Below, one piece after another: positions 1-11,423 of a DNA stretch of 64,000 bases. The position numbers were made by a program, and so were the translations under genes. Position 1 is the first letter of the stretch. Every line of letters starts with the position of its first letter. The notes under the pieces are model-generated. The model searched no databases. It was not told where the DNA came from and saw only the letters and a list, made by a program, of their open reading frames with translations. Origin of the DNA: Berberis thunbergii (Eukaryota > Streptophyta > Magnoliopsida > Ranunculales > Berberidaceae); NCBI GenBank assembly GCA_003290165.1, contig QNQO01005873.1:310001-374000 (forward strand). Reading direction: 5' to 3'.

Positions 1-288
1 GTTGGAAAGATCTTAAAAAATGCATTTCAACGATATTAACTTTACCAAAATCCGATAACGATGTAGATAGTTATGATAATTTTCATTTTGCTAAAACAAA
101 ATACAATATTTTCTCTTTCCACCATATGTACATTCCATCAACCTTTTTCAAAAGTTTTATTTTTTATTTTTTCCCTTCTACATGTTTTATATCCCAACTT
201 TTAATAATAACCATCTTTTATCTCTAATTCTTTCGATTTGACTTTGTCCCAGTTAGCAATGAATAGTAAAACACCACTCTGAATTGTA
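1..288. repeat. Dispersed repeat, left copy
   Basis: This stretch is a diverged direct copy of 52433-52780. Both begin with GTTGGAAAGATCTTAAAAAA and end near AATGAATAGTAAAACAC. The left copy lacks about 60 bases present near 52621-52680 of the right copy. It abuts the broken left end of an Athila LTR near base 289. No protein is recognisable. It could be a fragment of an uncharacterised transposon or of the sequence into which the nest inserted. Confidence 0.6.
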
Positions 289-1043
289 ATATAGATTGAA
301 TTTAATCTTCGTTGTTATTAGTGATTGTGTTTTGCTTAATTGCTTTATAAAGAACTTTTCTTTGTATAGTTGTTAAGGTGACTAACTTAGTAAACATGCT
401 AGGATCTGGGGCTAGAGTATAAGAGGGTTTCACCTAATTGTTACAATCTTGTACTCATAAGTAGTAAATATCAATGAACGTTGGTAAGGTTAAGTAAAAA
501 CCTAGGTAAGAACGAGATGTTGATCATACTTGTAATTGCTTAGTCATTGTTCATATTTTCAACAAAACTTAATGATCTTGGATTGTTTATCTAACTTGTG
601 ATTCCTGATTAGATAACATGATAAGAATAGTTTGAAACTGACGCTAAGTTTAATTCAATGAAGTTGGGAAAATAATAAGATTAATGCAGTGTTGATCACG
701 GTTAATCTTGAGCATTGTCACTCACGAGTTAGCAAGTGATTATTGAAAATTGATTTACGAGCATATGTTTGGTGTGTGGAGATAAACCCTTAGCTAATTT
801 TTCATTTTTTTCCATCCCTTTAGTTTTATTATCCTTCTAGTAATTTTCGTAATTATTTTCATAGTTTAACTTAGAAAATCCAATCCCCCAATATTTACTA
901 AATTAAGTTGTTAGTTGTCTTTTAGTTATTCTTAGTGTTAATTGGCAAGCTCTCTAATCCCCGGTTCAAAACAATCCTTACTTATTCTATACTACAATCA
1001 CAAAGCATGGTATTAAGTTGTGTGCAACTAAAATAGGGCATCA
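289..1043 (+). repeat. Athila LTR 1, 5'-truncated
   Basis: It matches the last roughly 740 bases of the two complete LTRs in this window, starting at ATTGAATTTAATCTTCGTTG and ending GGGCATCA just before the primer-binding site. The first half of the LTR, including the TATA box, is missing. It joins an unrelated dispersed repeat at about base 289. Confidence 0.8.
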
Positions 1044-1048
1044 ATTTT

Positions 1049-1066
1049 TGGAGCTGTTGTCGGGGA
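1049..1066 (+). other. Primer-binding site of Athila A (degenerate)
   Basis: TGGAGCTGTTGTCGGGGA lies 5 bases after the LTR end. Athila elements typically carry TGGCGCCGTTGCCGGGGA here, complementary to the 3' end of tRNA-Asp. Three substitutions are visible relative to that sequence. Confidence 0.7.
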
Positions 1067-1167
1067 TTAGTAAAATTGTTATTTACTCCATTAGTTTTTA
1101 TTTATTTATTTATTTCTATTTTTATTGATTTTTTTCTTCTTTCTGTATTTATCTTAGGTGTTACTTT

Positions 1168-3368
1168 ATGCACAATACGAGATCCAGCGAATACTTATTA
1201 GAATACGATTCAAAGCCAGACAAAACATTTAGAAGACGAAGGAGAGAAATAAAAGAGTCACAAACGTCTAGCTATGAATCTGAATCTAAAGAGTTCGAGA
1301 TGGGAGACAATAGATCTATTAAAGAACTTTCGGCATCCACTTTGGACAATGCCACCTTGTGCATTCAGTATCCAACAACAACGTTGGCCAAGAGAGACTC
1401 ATTCGAGCTTAAATCCAGCCTACTTCATCATATTCCAAAGTATCATGATCTTTCTATGACGAATACAAACAAACATTTAAAGGAATTTCAAGTTGTATAC
1501 TCCAGTATGATGCTAATCATTGTAGATGAGAACATCTAGAAGCTGTGAGCATTTCGCTTTTCTCTAACTGATAAGGCTAAGGATTAGCTCTATGAACTAC
1601 CTTCGAAACAGTATATTCTTGGGATAGCATGAAGAAGGTGTTTTTAGGAAAATTCTTCCAACCTTCTAAAATTATCTTGTTGAGGAAGAAAATCATTGGT
1701 ATACAACAAGGTCTAGGAGAATCATATCCAGCTTACTATGAGCCCTTCAAAACTCTCATAGCATCCTGTCCACAGCATCAGATAAAGGAGGAGCTCCTGG
1801 TTCAATACTTTTATGAGGGATTGCTTCCTCTTAAGCAACAGATGTTAGATGCAACGGCATGAGGAGCTTTGGTTGATAAAACTCTAGCAGCAACAAAGAC
1901 TTTGATTGCAAACAGAGCCTTAAATGCCCAACAGTATGAAGAATTGGAGAGCCTTCACGCCAAGTTAATGAAGTAAGTACTAATTCTAGTTTGGAAGCTC
2001 AAATGGCTAATCTTACTTCACTTGTGACTCAGGTCTAGGGAAGCCGAATGTGCTAGGAGTTGCACAAGTTTGTGGCGTGTGTACTAAGCCAGGACATCCA
2101 TCTGATCAATGTCTTCAATTGATTGAGAATGGCAGTTGGGAGAATGTCAATGCAGTAGGTTTTCAGGGGCAAAATAACTATAGGAATAACACTTATTCGA
2201 ACACTTACAATGATGGTTGGAGAAAGCATCCCAGCTTTGGATGGAGAAATTCATAACAACCTCAACAAAAGGCTTCGAATCGGCCACCCCCTAGTGTCTT
2301 TCAAGGACCACAGAACCATCTCATCACAATTCAGGTATGCCCCTTAAGTATGATGAGATTCTGAAATCGTTAACTATTTCTCAACAAAACCAAGCAAAAG
2401 ATATAGCAGATTTGAAGCTACAGATGGGACAAATAGTTGAGTTTATTGGACAAATTCATGAGCAAAGAAAACTTCCTAGTTCTACCATTCCAAATCTGAA
2501 AGGTGGGTTTTAAACTGCAAAAGCAATTACATTGAGGAGTGGTAGGCAAATTGAGAATGAGCCAATAGTCCCTAAACAGAATAGAAATAGGGAAGCATAG
2601 TTACATAAGGATGATCCAGCCATCGTTGAAACACCAGAGCTCCAAAGTAAGAAGGTGAACATTCCAAATTCAGTTTCTGCTAATCTTTCTCCATTTTTTG
2701 TGCATTTTCCAAGTATTTTCCAAACCTAGGAAAGATGAACAGGATAAGGAAATTTTGAAAAACATTTCGAAAATTCCAAGTGAATATTCCGCTTCTTGGT
2801 GCTATTAAGCAAGTGCCTAAGTATGCAAAATTTTTGGAGAAGCTTTGCACAACAAAGAGACGACTTCGAGACATATAGTTAAGGTGAGTGAGAATGTTTC
2901 CACAGTTCTTCAAAGGAAATTACCGCTGAAGTGTAAGGATCCGGGTAGTTTCACTATCCCTTGTGTTATTGATAATACTAAAATTGAAAAATGCAATGCT
3001 AAACTTAGATGGTTCAATTAATGTTATGTCGTATTCTATTTATCGATCTATGAATCTAGAGAAGTTAAAAAATGATGGTGTTATTATTCAATTGGCTGAC
3101 CACTCTAATGCATATTCTTGAGGTTTGTTGGAAGATGTGTTGGTACAGGTTAACCATTTGATATTTCCAACAGGTTTCTATGTGCTCAAGATGGAAGATT
3201 CGGAATTTTCAACACCTTTGTCTCTTCTTTTAGGGCGCCCCTTCATGAAAACTATGAAGACAAATATTGATGTGCATGCGGGAAAACTGACCATGGAATT
3301 TGATGGTGATGTGATTGGCTTCAACATCTTTGAAGCCACGAGATATCCTACTAAAAATCATGTTTGTT
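1168..3368 (+). pseudogene. Athila A gag and partial protease, broken
   Basis: The start at 1168 (MHNTRSSEYLLEYDSKP) matches the gag start of copy B at 16289. The capsid-like region follows in pieces (1168-1539, 1629-1862, 2050-2256), separated by stops and frameshifts. A short Cys-containing segment near 2070 (CGVCTKPGHPSDQC) resembles the Athila gag zinc knuckle. The 3' part (3125-3368) is retropepsin-like, with LLLGRPFMKT followed by LTMEFDGDVIGFNIFEA, as in Athila gag-pol. The catalytic Asp-x-Gly-Ala region near 3010 is disrupted. Reading stops at 3368 because a CACTA transposon is inserted. The sequence continues at 12170. This copy cannot encode functional products. Confidence 0.8.
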
Positions 3369-3484
3369 CACTACAACACAAATGCCCAATAATAGCATTT
3401 GTTAATAGTGTTTTTACTAAATACGCTATCAAAGATGAAATTTTTGGCGTAAACAAAAATGAAAACGCTACAAAAAAATGGCGG

Positions 3485-3718
3485 GATTTTTGGCCCTCGA
3501 TGTCCACCCTCCCTCATCTCGCCATCTCCCACCCTGCTCTCTCCATATCTCCATCTCCCTCCCTCACTGCTCCCTCCATCTCGCCATCTCCCTCACTGCT
3601 CCCTCTATCTCTCAATCGCCATCACTGCTCTCTCCATTTCTTTATCTTCATCTCCCTCATTGCTCCCTCCATCTCTCCGTCGCCCTCCCTCTTTCGATTC
3701 ACCTCTTTTTAGAGAGAA
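3485..3718 (+). other. CT-rich leader, probably captured with the WNK 5' end
   Basis: About 230 bases made of CTCCCTC/CATCTC/CACTGC units lie between the 5' subterminal region of the transposon and the ATG of the WNK fragment. Plant 5' leaders are often CT-rich, and this one ends in TTTTTAGAGAGAA just before the ATG. It translates openly in several frames only because it is low-complexity. I take it as the captured 5' UTR or promoter edge (inference). Confidence 0.45.
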
Positions 3719-4277
3719 ATGGTTGGGATGAGACCATATGAACCAGATGAGGGTGAGTCTGAGTTTGTTGAAGTTGATCCAACTGGAAGATATGGAAGGG
3801 TACTTAAAAATCTCTACTTTGATGCTTGTTTGGGTTCTTCTTTATGTTCTTCATTTCTGATATTTGGTTCTAATTTTGTTGGTTTTTCAGTACAATGAGA
3901 TCCTTGGGAAAGGAGCTTCAAAGACAGTGTAAGAAACTTAAAACCCTATTTGTTATTTTTTCATCCCTTTTTGAGATTTTGAAGAAATTTCAGTTTTTTA
4001 TGAGAACTTTTGCAATTTTATGAGATGGGTATATGTTGATTTAGTTCTATGTTGGTGGGTTTTCTTCCTTTTTGGTTTTGGGTGTTGCAGTTACAGAGCT
4101 TTTGATAAGTTCGAAGGGATTGAAGTGGCTTGGAACCAAGTCAAGCTGTATGATTTCCTTCAGAGCCCTGAGGATCTTGAGAGGCTTTACTGTGAAATCC
4201 ATCTTGTCAAGACCTTGAAGCACAAAAACATCATGAAATTTTACACCTCTTGGGTTGATACGGCCAATAGGAACATC
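3719..4277 (+). pseudogene. 5' fragment of a WNK protein kinase gene (three exons)
   Basis: The exons are 3719-3799, 3891-3928 and 4091 to about 4277, with GT-AG introns and no internal stop. The product starts MVGMRPYEPDEGESEFVEVD and continues [20 protein letters not shown], then [10 protein letters not shown] and [13 protein letters not shown]. The phrase [13 protein letters not shown] is the plant WNK signature, in which the catalytic lysine sits in the glycine-rich loop. WNK kinases are soluble serine/threonine kinases; plant members are linked to flowering and clock phenotypes. The similarity stops after TANRNI, so the rest of the catalytic domain (HRD, DFG) is absent. The next sequence is the start of a different kinase gene. 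The fragment keeps its own start codon and probably its leader. Confidence 0.85.
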
Positions 4278-4617
4278 TATTGCAAATTGGGCAAGGTGAA
4301 AATCTCTTCCATAATCGGTTTGCAATAATAATAGATTTTCTGCTTTGTTAATTGTCACAGACTATTTTTGCACAAGAAAATTTACACAATAATAATAGAT
4401 TTTGAACTTGGTAGAATGCAAGTTTTGCAAGAAAATTTACATGATAATTTCTCAACATGTTATATCTAATCTAGAATCAATAAATGTAGTAGTTTTCTGT
4501 ACTTCCCATTCTTTGTTTTCCTGATCTTTGATCCACAATTTGGTTTGTGGCATTGCTTTTATATGTTAAAAGATTCTTGTGGGACGCTACATCTGAATAT
4601 TTTGACTATCTTCGCAG

Positions 4618-7600
4618 GTTCTTGTGGAACTGTGTATCATGGTCTTTGGAATGGCTCGGTATGTTATTTTATTTTTATTTTTTTCATAATTTGATGTCTC
4701 GGGGAATCATACTGAACTGGTGGTAGTTGTTCTTGGTGTTAATGATTTCTACTTCTTTTAGGATGTCGCAATCAAGGTATTCTCCAAGCAAGAGTTCATA
4801 GATGATGTTCTACATTCTTTCACGAAAGAGGTCTGCATTTTAGTCATGATTAGTTTTGCCATTCAGAAAATTTCCTTGTTCATATCTTCAAGCGTGTTCT
4901 ATTAATGTAACTGTTTGATGAATTAATAACACAAGCTTACAATGAGGATTGAATAATTTTCCAAGATAGTGTGTAGTTGATGGTTTGAATGATAGAACGG
5001 GCAGAAGGATTTGTTAGGGAGAAATATGGCGATCAAATAGCCACTTGTCAGGATCATGCCTTCTAATGTCAACTTTTGTTTTCATTACTTTCCCTTTAGT
5101 CTACATTTCAAGGTTACCAGGAATTATTCATATTGTGATTTCCCATATTGTACATTATACACTGAATATAGAATTGAATTTGGGGGCAGATTTACACGGG
5201 CAATCTGTTAATCTCATGCCAACAACTATACAAGGTCATGTCCTAATAACTCAAATGCTATATGTATGCATGGTGACCTTGTTCAGGATAAAATCATTTA
5301 TTAAAAAGATGATTTTGCAGTATTCAACAATACATAAATAAAGTGAAAACCCATAAATATGGATTCTTATAAGGTTCTGTTCTCATCTTTGGATTATGAT
5401 TTTCACCCACGAAAATAACCTGTGTTGAAAACTTGTATATGTATCCAATGTGCTCTGTATTTTGTGGTGTTTAAGGCCATCAGAAAATATTTTTTCAGAA
5501 TAGTTTGTAATTAATTGCTCTCTCGTACATGAAATGGAAGTGGGGTTTGAATGTAAATTTTATATTCATGAAGGTATCACTTATGAAGAGACTTAGACAT
5601 CCTAATGTACTACTCTTTATGGGGGCAGCAACCTCATCTCAACGTCTCGGCATTGTTACAGAATTCTTTCCACGGTTGGTTCTCCGCTTCTTTTGAAAAA
5701 CATTGAAATAGGGAGCAGTTGAAGTTTTTCCTCTGTTTCCCTTATATTACATTGTCTTCTGTTCTTAAATGCCTTACTATTTAATTATTTGGACGTAACA
5801 GGTTTACACTTGTTTTGAGTGCAGTGGGAGTTTGTTTCAGTTGCTCTACAGGAAAACAACTAGACTAGACTGGAGGCGGCGTACTCATATAGCTCTGGAT
5901 ATTGTGAGTATTAGTTTTCTATGAAGGTGACAGCCATTGATTGTCTGATATCTGATATTTCTATCTTCTTATTCTTTTGAGTCGGTTTATGTATTTCTAA
6001 CCCAAAGAGTTTACTCCAGACTGATCAATTTTCTAACTGACATCTACTAGGCAAGAGGAATGAACTATCTTCATCACTACAACCCACCTGTTGTCCATCG
6101 TGATATGAAGTCGTCAAATGTACTAGTTGATAGAAATTGGACAGTGAAGGTATGTTTTAATTTATCTATGAACAATGTCCATAATGGCCTTTTCTGCCAT
6201 TTTCTACTTAACCATGATCAAACGCGTGCGTCCATGGTCCATGTCTAACATGGGTGTGCAGCATTGGACATATCACACATTCACCTAATGAGTTTGATTC
6301 AGACCCCATTTAAGTGTGTCCTGCATGGGAGTCGCTCAAGGTGTTGGACATAGTAAAATTATGGGAGTGCATTTGACTAATTTTACGCCTAAATATTTAT
6401 TTAAAAAATGAAGAACATGTCTTCTTTCTTTTTCGTTTCATCAGGTTGGTGACTTTGGTCTTTCACGTCTCAAACATGAAACATACCTGACATCAAAGAC
6501 GGGGAAAGGAACGGTATATTACATACAACTTCGTTTCAGCTACACAGTTCTCTTTGGATTGCATCTTTGCCGTAATATGATCATAGTCTGGATCTTTCTG
6601 TTGTAATCTGTGCAACAACCTAGTGTTTATTTAACCTCCTCTTATTGTTTTTATAGCCACAATGGATGGCTCCAGAGGTGCTTCGTAATGAGAGCTCAGA
6701 TAAGAAGTAAGTTGAAATTTTAAGGTTTTAGAAATATCTATCTTTGATTTTGCAATTATACGACTCAACAAATGTTCTTGTTCTGTTTGTTTGATGACCT
6801 GGAAACCTTTAGGTCTGATGTGTACAGCTATGGTGTAATACTATGGGAGCTAGTCACGGAGAAGATCCCTTGGGATAACCTCAACCATATGCAGGTATTG
6901 TATCGAGTCACACACTAACCTACTATCACTTCACTATGATTCGGTTGAATTAACTGAATAAAAGCACCCTTTGCAATTTATTCCAAATAAGAAGGCAATA
7001 TTTTCTTGAATCGAGTGAACATCTCGCTTGGGTTCAAATACTTTCTATGGGGAGACTAAAGTCCATGTGCTTTGGCTGTCTTTTTTGCCTTCTTTATGAG
7101 CTGTAATATGGCAAATTAACAATTTCTAGATCTATGGTCTCAGTTATTTGCCCTTAAACAGTATTGTAAACATGCATGATAATATTTCATGCAGCACTTT
7201 AGTTTCTTCACCAGTTTAATCTTTTCTGCATAGGCAGAGTTGTGAGATCTAAGGTTTTGTATAAAATTATTTTGTGGCATAATCTGCAGGTTATTGGAGC
7301 TGTGGCGTTCATGAATCAACGGCTTGAGATTCCACAAAACTTGGACCCACAGTGGGCATCCATAATCGAGAGCTGTTGGCAGAGGTGCTTAAATTCTTGC
7401 ATTTTTTTTATGCACCATCCAGTGTTGTTATAGTAATCTTCATGAATTTTCAATCAAACTTTGATCTTTTGAATTGTTGCTCATTACTAACTCATTTGTG
7501 TTCTTATTTTGTTACGCCATTTGACAAAACAGCGATCCGCAGTGCAGACCAACATCTCAAGAACTGCTAGAAAGATTTAAAGAGTTAAATAGGCAGTGTT

Positions 7601-7659
7601 CAGTTCAATTCCAGTCTACCCGCTCGCATCAAGGGGATGCCACACTAATGGTGCCATAG
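4618..7659 (+). pseudogene. Raf-like MAPKKK kinase domain, ten captured exons
   Basis: Ten exons can be set with GT-AG borders: 4618-4658, 4762-4830, 5574-5674, 5825-5903, 6051-6149, 6445-6513, 6657-6706, 6813-6894, 7290-7384 and 7533-7659. Phases agree at every junction and the frame is open for about 269 codons to TAG at 7657. Visible kinase motifs are GSCGTVYHGLW (most of the glycine loop), DVAIKVF (ATP lysine), [12 protein letters not shown] (catalytic loop), GDFGLSRL (metal binding), QWMAPEVL (activation segment end) and [23 protein letters not shown] is typical of plant Raf-like MAPKKKs, and the closest group is probably the PAS-domain-associated one. Everything upstream of the glycine-loop exon (N-terminal domains and the start codon) is missing. 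The first exon needs one base from a preceding exon, so simple splicing from the WNK exon ending at 4295 would be out of frame. It could be transcribed only as part of a transposon transcript. Confidence 0.88.
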
Positions 7660-9257
7660 ATTAATTGGAATGACGGACTAGAAAAATATTTGCACCTTTT
7701 GGTTGATCCTCAGTCAATCTCCAAATGGGAGGATGTAATCGGAGTTTTGCATGCTTAAGCGACCTTCGCCAGTGCTATGTCCATTGGGGCTTGGATTGTC
7801 CAGAATTTATGGCAAAATTTTCATCCTAGTGCCAGGACGCTTGCTGTCAAACGCTTGGATTGTCCGGAAAAAGTTTAATATTGGGGTAAGCATGATAACA
7901 AGTTCATTGATTTTCAAGTTAGATACCTTATATTGCACTTTGAATCAATCCAATATATTTACAAGTTCTTTCTCGTTCTCTTTTATTTTTGTTCAACTTT
8001 ATTTTTTCTTTTTCTAAATACAAGCAGTTTCATTTACCACTAACTGCTAGGATAATAGGTAAGCGTGAAGTCTAAAAGCTATATCACTACTCCTATGCCT
8101 AGTTTAGCCTTTTGTCTAATTGTAACCTGGTTGAAGCAAAAAGTTCTACTTTTGTACTCTATAAGGGGCTGATAGTCAGTTTTTGGTTATGTATTTACTT
8201 CGTTTTGGCAAGAGCTTTAGATCTATGCTTTAGGTCTGTTACCTTCCTACACTTCTTTTGCTTATGTCTTCTTCCTTAATTTCTGGGGAATGGGGGTGGG
8301 ATAAGACCCTTTCACTTCTTCAGAAACAAAACTGCGAAGATCTTGTATAGTCCATGTCTTTTAAAATCATATCCTTTGTACTCCATGCTTGAACAACTGG
8401 CATCTTGAGCTTTCAGGGGTGCAAAACAAAAACCATGTGCTTTTAAGCTTCAATTTTAGCCTCTTATTGATGATGGTATCCTCATTGTCATTAGATCAGA
8501 TTCTTTCATTTTTTTCAAACCAGGAAGGGTATTAGTTCTAAATTGGAAGGCCGTTGATGGCTTTCATATTTCAGTTTGATCCTTGGTTATGGACTCATAC
8601 AATCTTTGCATGTCTGTATATGACTGATATCCTTGAATCAGTTTCATATGAAATTGTCATGCCCAGAATAATAATGAGACTGTCTGTTATACGTGCTAAT
8701 GATTGCATGGAATACATGGCATTGCAAAAACTGCTTCGATTGGGCAACATCAATGAATCGCCTCCATGAATCTCTCACATGTTACCATAATGTTAATCTC
8801 AAATGAACCCACATTTTTGTTGTCTAGTGACGGTATGCGGCCTGGATGATGCAAGGAATTGCGGTTGAGACACATCTAAACAGGGGCAGAATTCTGGCAG
8901 AGCACTCTGTTGCAAAACAGAGCTGCTCTGTTCTGCGCTGTGTTGCTGTTGCGGATGCTGCTGCTGAGTCGCTGATGCCGCTGCTGCGCTGTTGCTGCTG
9001 CTGCTGCTGTGCTGAGGTGCTGCTGCTGCTACGCATTGCTGCTGTTGTTTGCTGCTACGCTGAATTGCTGCTGCTGCTGCGCTGATCTGTCGCACCGTTG
9101 GTTGGAACATTTGCACTTTGAGCTGGTACTTGTATTCAAGTAATCAAAACAGTTCTTGTTTAAATTTTACAACCACTATGCCACTTGTAAGTAGTGCAAA
9201 ATCTCGAATAGTGCATGTAGAATGTGGTTTTATTTCTGTCTTGTTTGGTTTTTACAG
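7660..9257 (+). other. Captured non-coding stretch, probable 3' flank of the Raf-like gene
   Basis: This follows the kinase stop codon directly and is AT-rich with no recognisable protein. The first few hundred bases are probably the 3' UTR and downstream flank of the Raf-like gene. Short open frames (for example 8554-8769) show no known motif. It contains the CTG-rich microsatellite at 8930-9085. Confidence 0.4.
8930..9085. repeat. Imperfect CTG/GCT microsatellite
   Basis: Runs of GCTGCTGCTG are broken by GTTGCTG and GCTACGCTG units. Both strands are open (Leu/Cys-rich on +, Gln/Ala/Ser-rich on -), which is a composition effect. It separates the Raf-like capture from the LRR exon. Confidence 0.8.
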
Positions 9258-9326
9258 GAGTTTAAGGAACTGCAGCTTGCAAGGTCTAGTTCCTGACCTA
9301 AGCACCATACCAAAGCTTGGTTATTT
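9258..9326 (+). pseudogene. Single LRR exon of a receptor-like kinase gene
   Basis: A 69-base exon between TTTACAG and GTAAGT encodes SLRNCSLQGLVPDLSTIPKL plus GYL. It fits one leucine-rich repeat (LxxCxLxGxxPDLSxIPxLxYL). Plant LRR receptor kinases often have one repeat per exon of about this length. The spacing resembles the LRR-RLK group related to At5g01950 (family placement from memory). No neighbouring LRR exon or kinase exon was found, so only a tiny part of the gene was taken. Confidence 0.65.
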
Positions 9327-9734
9327 GTAAGTTCATTATAAATCAAGATAAATTGGAGAGCAAGCACTGTAAGTTGGCTTTGTTTTGCAAATGGATAGGT
9401 AGACAATTTGATTTAGCTAGTTCATGCATCGTCAAATGGTTTTGTTTGGCCCCCACCCTGGCAGGTACTGCCATTTGATACCAATTACCTATCTGCTTCA
9501 ATTCTTCAGCCATGATAGTTTTTATTGTATGAAACACATGTGACCTTTAAAAACAAATCATCAAGTTTTGTGATAAATAAGAACATCAGTGGTATATAAT
9601 GCTGTTTCACCTTCATATATCATAAAATTTATCATAGTTTTTCCTGTTAGAGCTATTCTAGTCTTGTAAAACCTTGTAGGATCAAGCTCCTTAGCATCTA
9701 CCCACTGATTTATTTTTAATGTTTATGGGGACAG

Positions 9735-10040
9735 GTATGTTCAAGTTTGTCAGTAAATGCATTGATAAGAAGGGCTTTTCAGGAACAAAACGTTATTTTG
9801 GTGATCTAGGAAAAACTGTAAGTTTCTTACTTGGAAATGAAGAATTACAATTCGTTTTTTTGTTTTTGATCATGTAATTCGTTGTTGATAAATGTCATAG
9901 GATTTAAATTTGTATTTCATTTTTCAGATAAAGGCAGCTGGATCAAATGTAATATTTGCTGCTATTACCGAAATATCAGATAGTGTTCTGAAAGGAGCAG
10001 AAGCAAATGGTTTTAATGGCATGGTACTGTCTACTCTTGA
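9735..10040 (+). pseudogene. Unidentified captured exon pair
   Basis: Two exon-like segments are bounded by splice-like sites. The first is 9735-9818 (GTATGTTC to AAAAACT, then GTAAGT). The second starts at 9928 after TTTTTCAG and reads IKAAGSNVIFAAITEISDSV, then LKGAEANGFNGM. The second frame stays open to 10131, ending IVCPHGILLGD. I do not recognise the protein. Composition and length suggest real coding exons and not intron, but I cannot name the gene. It could belong to the same locus as the LRR exon or the HSP90 tail, or to a separate one. Confidence 0.4.
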
Positions 10041-10214
10041 CACAAAAACCACCAGCTTAATCCGTGCATATATGGAATATAAGCATACCCTTAACATTGT
10101 CTGTCCACATGGTATATTGTTAGGTGACTGAAAGTATGTGTTAGTTTTAGGCCAGAACATAAAAAAATTTCAAATTTTGATCATTTGCAGAGATGTTGAA
10201 GGAGCTGTCAAGAA

Positions 10215-10268
10215 GAGAGGTTGCTTGCTTGCTGTTGCTGCTGCTGCTGCTATCATTGCTTGCTGCTG
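10215..10268. repeat. TGC/GCT microsatellite
   Basis: A run of GCTTGCTTGCTGTTGCTGCTGC type units lies inside the Pack-CACTA, like the longer CTG-rich array at 8930-9085. The segment 10269-11062 that follows shows no recognisable coding sequence and may include HSP90 intron. Confidence 0.65.
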
Positions 10269-11062
10269 AGTGTAAGATAACGCTTTTAAATGACGTTTGA
10301 TTTTTGTCAAATGCATACATTTCTGATATCAGACAGCAAATGAATGAAGCATGCCTACTCTCACTGGCAGTCTTGGTTATCTTGTGTTTTTCTTTCATAA
10401 TCTTTTAGTTGTTAAGTTTATATCTCAAGTGTCAAAGCATTATTCATCCCTGGAGAAGGAAACTATAGTTATGTAATGCACTTACTAGGTGTTGTTGCCA
10501 GTGATTTCACTCTTGATCAAATCTGTAGGCCGTGTACATGTCTGCTAGTGCTTAGCAGTTAGCACTAAATGAAAAACATTAGACAGTATCTACTAACTTA
10601 AAGAGGCATTATCTTACTCAAATTGTTTGTACTTTTGTCTGGCACCTTTTTTCTTTGGAAAAGAAAATCCATCATTAGGTCATTTGCTAACTTTTTAGTT
10701 GAGGTAAACGTAGTAATCAATGTTTGGGACTTCTAGTGTTCACTGTTATGTTGCCTCACTATAATGACAAATCAACTTGTGCTATTTGCAACCATTGTTG
10801 TTGCTTCCTTTATAAGTGTTGCAATTTTTTGAGAAATCTGTGGTATCCATTGTCCTTGTTCTATTGTTTTGGCATAACATTGTTATTACTTCCTTTTCAA
10901 GTATTGCAACTTTTAAGAAATCTCATGGATCTGTGCCTTGATTCATAAACATACCATACCATCAGCTAGGAGAAGCACCCAGCTCTTCCAAGTGTCAATA
11001 TTGAATGAATGTCATCATTCAGTGGCTTCATTGGTCAGTTTTTATGATCTTTTACCCTGTAG

Positions 11063-11423
11063 GCTGCATGCAAGAATGCTCCCGAGAGTGGTGAAGCTAA
11101 AAGAGCAGTTGATTTGCTGTATGATAAAGCTTTGATCTCCAGTGGATACTCAGTAAGGACTCCCTCTGAAACTTGTTTCTGAACCAAACCTGTTTGATAA
11201 TTACTTAACTCTATCTTGATAATATTTGCAGCCTGATAGTCCAGCTGATTTGGGTAACAAGATATATGAAATGATGGCAATTGCCCTTGGCGGGAGATGG
11301 GGAAGATCAGAAGAGTCTGATGCCACTGAAGAATCTGAAGCTGCTTCAACTGCCGAAGCCTCTGAAACAGAAGTCGTTGAGCCTTCAGAAGTGAGGGCAG
11401 AAAATGATCCTTGGAGTGATTGA
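11063..11423 (+). pseudogene. Last two exons of an organellar (plastid-type) HSP90 gene
   Basis: Exon 11063-11152 encodes APESGEAKRAVDLLYDKALI then SSGYS. Exon 11232-11423 starts PDSPADLGNKIYEMMAIALG, then an acidic Ser/Glu/Ala tail, and ends VEPSEVRAENDPWSD with TGA at 11421. The end ETEVVEPSEVRAE plus DPW matches the C-terminus of chloroplast HSP90 (HSP90.5/CR88 type) as I remember it. The ATPase and middle domains are absent. These exons supply a genuine stop codon and probably a 3' UTR (11424-11700) near the right end of the transposon, while the WNK fragment supplies a start codon near its left end. Confidence 0.8.

Noticed and set aside
3459..3741. Three overlapping Ser/Pro/His-rich frames upstream of the WNK start
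   Set aside because: CT-rich leader sequence is open in all + frames; the WNK ATG at 3719 explains the coding start better.
4020..4328. 102-codon frame read through the WNK intron as a separate protein with a hydrophobic start
   Set aside because: The hydrophobic part is intron (3929-4090) translated through; exon 4091 onward belongs to the spliced WNK frame.
8799..9116. Gln/Ala/Ser-rich - strand frame of 105 codons
   Set aside because: Product of the CTG microsatellite; no flanking coding evidence.
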